Source: Planctomycetota bacterium (GTDB taxonomy: Bacteria; Planctomycetota; Planctomycetia; Isosphaerales; Isosphaeraceae). Taken from it: a DNA stretch of 10,217 bases. Location: the NCBI GenBank assembly GCA_021818605.1, contig JAKAUH010000285.1, positions 1,250-11,466 on the forward strand. Direction: 5' to 3'. A program made the translations under genes and the position numbers. The notes beneath the pieces are model-generated. The model made no database searches. It had not been told where the DNA came from and worked only from the letters and a program-made list of their open reading frames with translations. Shown in pieces: positions 8,001 to 10,217 of this stretch (positions are counted from its first letter, which is position 1; each line of letters opens with the position of its first letter).

Positions 8001-10217
8001 CCCGGACGAGCCGGAAGTCGTGCGCGACATCCTCATCACTGTCGAGGAACCCGAGGAACTCGCCCGGCAGGTAGCCGTCGGCCTCGATCCGGATCGAGCG
8101 GCGGAAGCCCTGGTCGGGGAACGGGCCGTCGGGGATGTCGTACCGGCCGCCGGTGAAGCTCCGGTTCTTCGGGGTGTCGTGCAGCCACTCGGGCCGGCCG
8201 CCGGGAAGGTTCGGGCCCCAGCCGATGACCAGGCGGAACCGCTCGATCGGCCGGCCGGTCGACGCGTCGGTGACATTCCCGTACAGGTGCTGCGGGCGGT
8301 GCAGGACGATCATGGCATCCTCGGAGCCAGGCGGGAACTGGCGGTCCCTCGCCTGGCGGTACGGCACCTTGTAGGCGTCGAGGTAAACGGTGCCGGAGGC
8401 CGGGGCGTCGAACCAGGTGAACCGGCCCTCGGCATCGGCCGTGGCCTCCCAGCCGAACGCCCCGTCGTTCGAGTTGCTGGACGATGCGACCGCCGCGCCC
8501 GGCACCGGCCGGCCCTGGGCGTCGATCACCCGCCCGCGCATCGGTTTGCGACGTTCCATCCGGATGACCACCGACGAGGCATCCGCCGTCATCGTGAGCG
8601 ACTTGCGAAGATCCGGATTGATGACCAGCGGCGGCGTTTGGCCCGTCACGGTGACCCGCCGCATGGCCGCGGCGAGTCCGTCGGCCTGGACGGTCAGCGT
8701 CACCTCGGGCTGGTCAGGCGCGGCCAGACCTCCCGTACGGAATCGGCCCTGCGCGTCGGTCTCCAGCCGGACCAGGGAATTGCTGTGATTCACCGGGGCG
8801 ATGGCGACCCTTGCACCCGCGATCGGCCGGCCGGTCGGACTGATCACGATGCCGGAGATCGACCCGCCGGCCTTGAGGGTCTGGACGCTCAACCGCTTGC
8901 GGGCCTCAGCCGCCATCAGCGTCCATTTGCCCGCGAAGAAGTCGGGATGCGAGATCTCCAGCCCGACCTGGTCGTCCCCCCCGGCCGTCGCGGGCAGGGC
9001 CTCGGACCGCCATCGGCCCTGGGCGTCCGTGAGCACCCCGGCGATCTCCTCGCCCATTCGCGCGTACCACGCCGGCCCGCCCGGTCCGCGGCCGACGATC
9101 CTGGGGAAGACCCGCGCGCCGGCGATCGGCCGCCCTTGCTCGTCGCGCACGATGCCGCCGATCTCGGTCCCGCGCGGCAGGGCCAGTGTGTAAGCATCGG
9201 GGACCTTCGACCCGTCCCACCGCAGCTCGATCGGCACGAACCCGGGCTGCGCGACGACAACATGGAGGAAGTACGTCGTCTTGCTCGAGATCCGCACAGA
9301 GAACCGGCCCTCGTCGTCGGTGACGCCCTGTTCGGTATGCGACCCCGCGCGGGTGACGCGAACCCAGACCGACGCCCCGGCCAGGGGCGTCCGATCGTCG
9401 CCGTCAACGACCTGGAGTTGGAGCGTGCGATCGGCCCGCGGCGTCGGTGATTGCGGCTGCGGTTGTTGCGGCGGTTCCGGTACGGCGGCCGGCGCGGACG
9501 CCGCCGGTTCGGGACCCGGAGGCCCGACGTCGAGTCGTTCGCTCACCGCAATTCCGGCGCCCAGTACGGCCGTGGCGAGCACGAGCATTCCGGCGATCCT
9601 CCGGCCGGCGGACACGATCAGGCCCGTCGAAGCGTGCGCGGCCAGCGCCGCGGCCGCGGCCGGGGCGGCTCCGGCGCCAAGCGCCGCCGCGCGAACCGCG
9701 GCGACGGCCAGGGCGTCGGGGACCGAGGCGCGGGCGCCCTCGGCCAGGGTTGCGGCGAGCAGCGCCGGCGCCAGCCCGCGATGAGCCAGTCGCGTCCGGA
9801 GCCGGGTCCGGCCTCGCGCCAGGCGGCTCTGGAGGGTTCCGATCGGGCAAGCCAGCCGGCGCGCGGCGTCGACGTAGGAACGGCCTTCCAGGTCGCAGAG
9901 GATCACCGCCTCGCGGTAGTGCACCGGCAGCCGGGCGACCTCCTCGTCGATCGCCTCGAGTACGTCGTTCTCCTCGGCCCGGGCGGCTGCGGGTCGCATC
10001 TCGGGGACCCCTGCGATCGCGGCCGAACCACGGGAATCCCGACGCGCCCGCCGCCGCGACGCCTCGGTCCGAGCCCGCATCGACACCCGACGCGCCACGC
10101 CGTGCAGCCACGGGCCCAGCCGCCCGGGGTCGCGGATCGACCCGGCCCGTCGCACCAGGACCAGGAACGTCGCCTGGAACGCGTCCTCGACGTCGTGCTC
10201 GTCGTGGAGCATCCGGC
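5068..10217 (-). CDS. ECF sigma factor fused through a transmembrane segment to carboxypeptidase-regulatory-like and thioredoxin-fold domains (5' truncated)
   Basis: The frame is open to the right edge; ATG 10212 is internal because sigma region 2 is already under way, so the true start is outside the window. From that Met (1714 residues): end of sigma region 2 at 1-50 (DVEDAFQATFLVLVRRAG, GPWLHGVARRV), arginine-rich linker, sigma region 4 at 86-142 (LPVHYREAVILCDLEGRSY, then GTLQSRLARGRTRL), Ala-rich segment 146-200, one membrane span about 206-224 (AGMLVLATAVLGAGIAV), and a Pro/Gln linker 229-259. Then come about ten beta-sandwich repeats marked by G-x-V-x-D-x-x-GRP-x-x-GA-x-V (for example 352, 453, 559, 742), a thioredoxin-fold domain 1068-1208 (cis-Pro P1179) and further repeats at 1236, 1322, 1423, 1511 and 1595. 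Such C-terminally extended sigma factors are known in planctomycetes (ECF01-Gob-like). I infer cytoplasmic sigma domains and an extracytoplasmic remainder, possibly a built-in sensor or anti-sigma. H1108 and T1111 replace the CXXC cysteines. The last 25 residues look frameshifted. Confidence 0.88.
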   Translation of the reverse strand, partial: RMLHDEHDVEDAFQATFLVLVRRAGSIRDPGRLGPWLHGVARRVSMRARTEASRRRARRDSRGSAAIAGVPEMRPAAARAEENDVLEAIDEEVARLPVHYREAVILCDLEGRSYVDAARRLACPIGTLQSRLARGRTRLRTRLAHRGLAPALLAATLAEGARASVPDALAVAAVRAAALGAGAAPAAAAALAAHASTGLIVSAGRRIAGMLVLATAVLGAGIAVSERLDVGPPGPEPAASAPAAVPEPPQQPQPQSPTPRADRTLQLQVVDGDDRTPLAGASVWVRVTRAGSHTEQGVTDDEGRFSVRISSKTTYFLHVVVAQPGFVPIELRWDGSKVPDAYTLALPRGTEIGGIVRDEQGRPIAGARVFPRIVGRGPGGPAWYARMGEEIAGVLTDAQGRWRSEALPATAGGDDQVGLEISHPDFFAGKWTLMAAEARKRLSVQTLKAGGSISGIVISPTGRPIAGARVAIAPVNHSNSLVRLETDAQGRFRTGGLAAPDQPEVTLTVQADGLAAAMRRVTVTGQTPPLVINPDLRKSLTMTADASSVVIRMERRKPMRGRVIDAQGRPVPGAAVASSSNSNDGAFGWEATADAEGRFTWFDAPASGTVYLDAYKVPYRQARDRQFPPGSEDAMIVLHRPQHLYGNVTDASTGRPIERFRLVIGWGPNLPGGRPEWLHDTPKNRSFTGGRYDIPDGPFPDQGFRRSIRIEADGYLPGEFLGFLDSDEDVAHDFRLVRAEPLTGIVRGPDGRVVVGADVALSNADNDARIQNGRLVANRLVGEALHTKTDTEGRFRFQPQAKPVAIVAAHDAAGFAVKSPEEVARSTEITLKPWGRIEGLLKIGKKPAAGQKAAAWQVDQTFRGRVDYDATADGSGRFVFERVTPGRMTVYRWVDDADHHGWTASHPINVDVRPGETVKVQVGGTGRPVVGRLAPLEGVKLAAFFLMHGGHLATGRVWPPTPDDYPDFTEEQKAAWWDAFFKTPEGHAYQEEMEREYAVLVRPDGTFRIDDVPAGRYTLTLPFEERTAGGRGDRRALARVEVVVPKMPGGRSDQPLDLGAVPLDVFVHRELNVGDRVPAVTSKAADGRPLDLAALRGKFVLLAFWATYHDQTMVCLTHLKATHAAFGRDPRLVIIGLNEDVDPDTAWRYAARHGLAWEQRYLGSGDYPNPIASSFGVRYPAAVFLIGPDGRILAKDLKGDAIPQAVAKALAAAPQEPKPEGPGAAAPAKVDRSLVLDVVDAANQTPLAGTSVWVCAYRGRERITLGTTDGAGHLTIPAGERSSVLFTVVVAHPGFVPAELSWWDGQPVPERLTLALECGDEIGGVVRDEDGRPVTGARVQLVGRGAPVGGRSAYPRPESEIAAAVTDGQGRWRSQSLPHSAGARDRVELLITHSDRIPMTQAVTSGDLRILKPVSVLKPGRKVTGTVTSPTGRPVDGASVVVLFRNGGERYRWVRTDASGRFDTGRFIDPSWDELTTLVQAESFAASLRTLANTPEIPEQVIRLSPRRPLRGRVVDASGRPVAGAVVVPNWDTFKGKLGWEAVTDADGRFAWIEAPASGMIRLDVTRASFRKIQDRPVAAGSDDVVLTLHRPRRLHGTVVEADTGRPIPRFTVVAGEGPHRTGWRVEWKRDQARTFVDGRFDIRGDDSPDRGEPLSNRVEADGYEPAECLGLPGDAEDVARDVRLRKETPSGEEGRAGGGRAPTAVNIFGASKSP
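5097..5150 (-). other. Apparent frameshift at a five-G run near the 3' end of the sigma fusion
   Basis: In frame, the protein ends with a Gly-rich tail and FGASKSP (stop 5068-5070), with weak third-position G/C bias over the first half of the tail. Removing one base from the G run at 5146-5150 (CCCCC on the coding strand) instead gives KETPRAKKVALAGVVRPLP and a stop at 5097-5099. This alternative has strong G/C third positions and matches the LTGIVRG that follows the first module copy. The homopolymer makes a consensus indel error or slippage plausible. Confidence 0.5.
5146..6525 (-). repeat. Second copy of the beta-domain module, after the thioredoxin-fold domain
   Basis: Residues 1230-1689 begin DRSLVLDVVDAANQTPLAGT and run in step with residues 261-740, about 20 residues shorter overall. 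The copy ends at EDVARDVRLRKETP, exactly where the first copy continues into another beta domain (LTGIVRGPDGRVVVGADV). The second copy has diverged at many positions, so the duplication is not recent. Its downstream continuation is lost, apart from a possible remnant in another frame. Confidence 0.8.
7993..9432 (-). repeat. First copy of a duplicated ~480-residue beta-domain module within the sigma fusion
   Basis: Residues 261-740 (numbered from ATG 10212) begin DRTLQLQVVDGDDRTPLAGA and end near EDVAHDFRLVRAEP. They contain five carboxypeptidase-regulatory-like motifs, the last (GNVTDASTGRPIERF) degenerate. The same sequence of landmarks recurs in the second copy at 5146-6525: TPLAGxSVWV, HPGFVPxEL, EIGGxVRDExGRP, GRWRS, SPTGRP, RGRVxDAxGRP, GWEAxxDAxGRF, APASG, IEADGY/VEADGY. 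The pattern supports duplication of the whole block, not independent recruitment of single domains. Confidence 0.8.

Noticed and set aside
7012..9450. Long plus-strand open frame (812 codons) opposite the sigma fusion
   Set aside because: It is the antisense of strongly biased coding DNA, shows no recognisable domain, and is rich in Arg, Gly, Asp and Pro as expected for a GC-rich shadow frame. The minus-strand frame contains clear domains throughout.

Overview
The window looks like chromosomal DNA from a high-GC planctomycete, probably near Isosphaeraceae. This rests on three things: the strong G/C bias at third codon positions; the ECF sigma-factor signature (DAFQATFLVLVRRAGSIRDP... followed by GPWLHGVA), typical of the planctomycete ECF01-Gob-like group; and the fusion of that sigma factor to a very large extracytoplasmic-type region. 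The taxonomic call is from recognition of families, not from a search.

Layout: (1) bases 2-151 hold the 3' end of an unrecognised plus-strand gene, which stops 26 bases before a convergent gene; a hairpin fills the gap. (2) 178-3146, minus strand, encodes a large FAD/4Fe-4S dehydrogenase (FAD-binding domain, FAD-oxidase C-terminal domain, ferredoxin-type clusters and two CCG domains). Its first ~26 codons lie in a different frame from the rest, so the gene carries an apparent one-base lesion close to its start. (3) 3147-3651 is a divergent intergenic region dominated by a 24-unit heptanucleotide tandem array (AGTGGTC/CGTGGTC). A short inverted array of the complementary heptamer stops 11 bases before the next start codon. 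(4) 3652-4701, plus strand, is a complete queA (queuosine biosynthesis). (5) 4702-5067 is a convergent intergenic region with a weak hairpin and no gene I can defend. (6) 5068 to the right edge, minus strand, is one giant frame: a 5'-truncated ECF sigma factor, a transmembrane segment, many carboxypeptidase-regulatory-like beta domains, a thioredoxin-fold domain lacking its CXXC motif, and then a second copy of the beta-domain module. Its last codons also look frameshifted, at a run of five G.

The genes alternate in strand (+,-,+,-), so each appears to be its own transcription unit and no shared pathway is evident. The most interesting items are the membrane-tethered sigma factor with a duplicated beta-domain module around a CXXC-less thioredoxin domain, and the complementary heptamer arrays next to the queA start. 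Two probable single-base indels in otherwise well-preserved genes point either to consensus errors or to recent damage.
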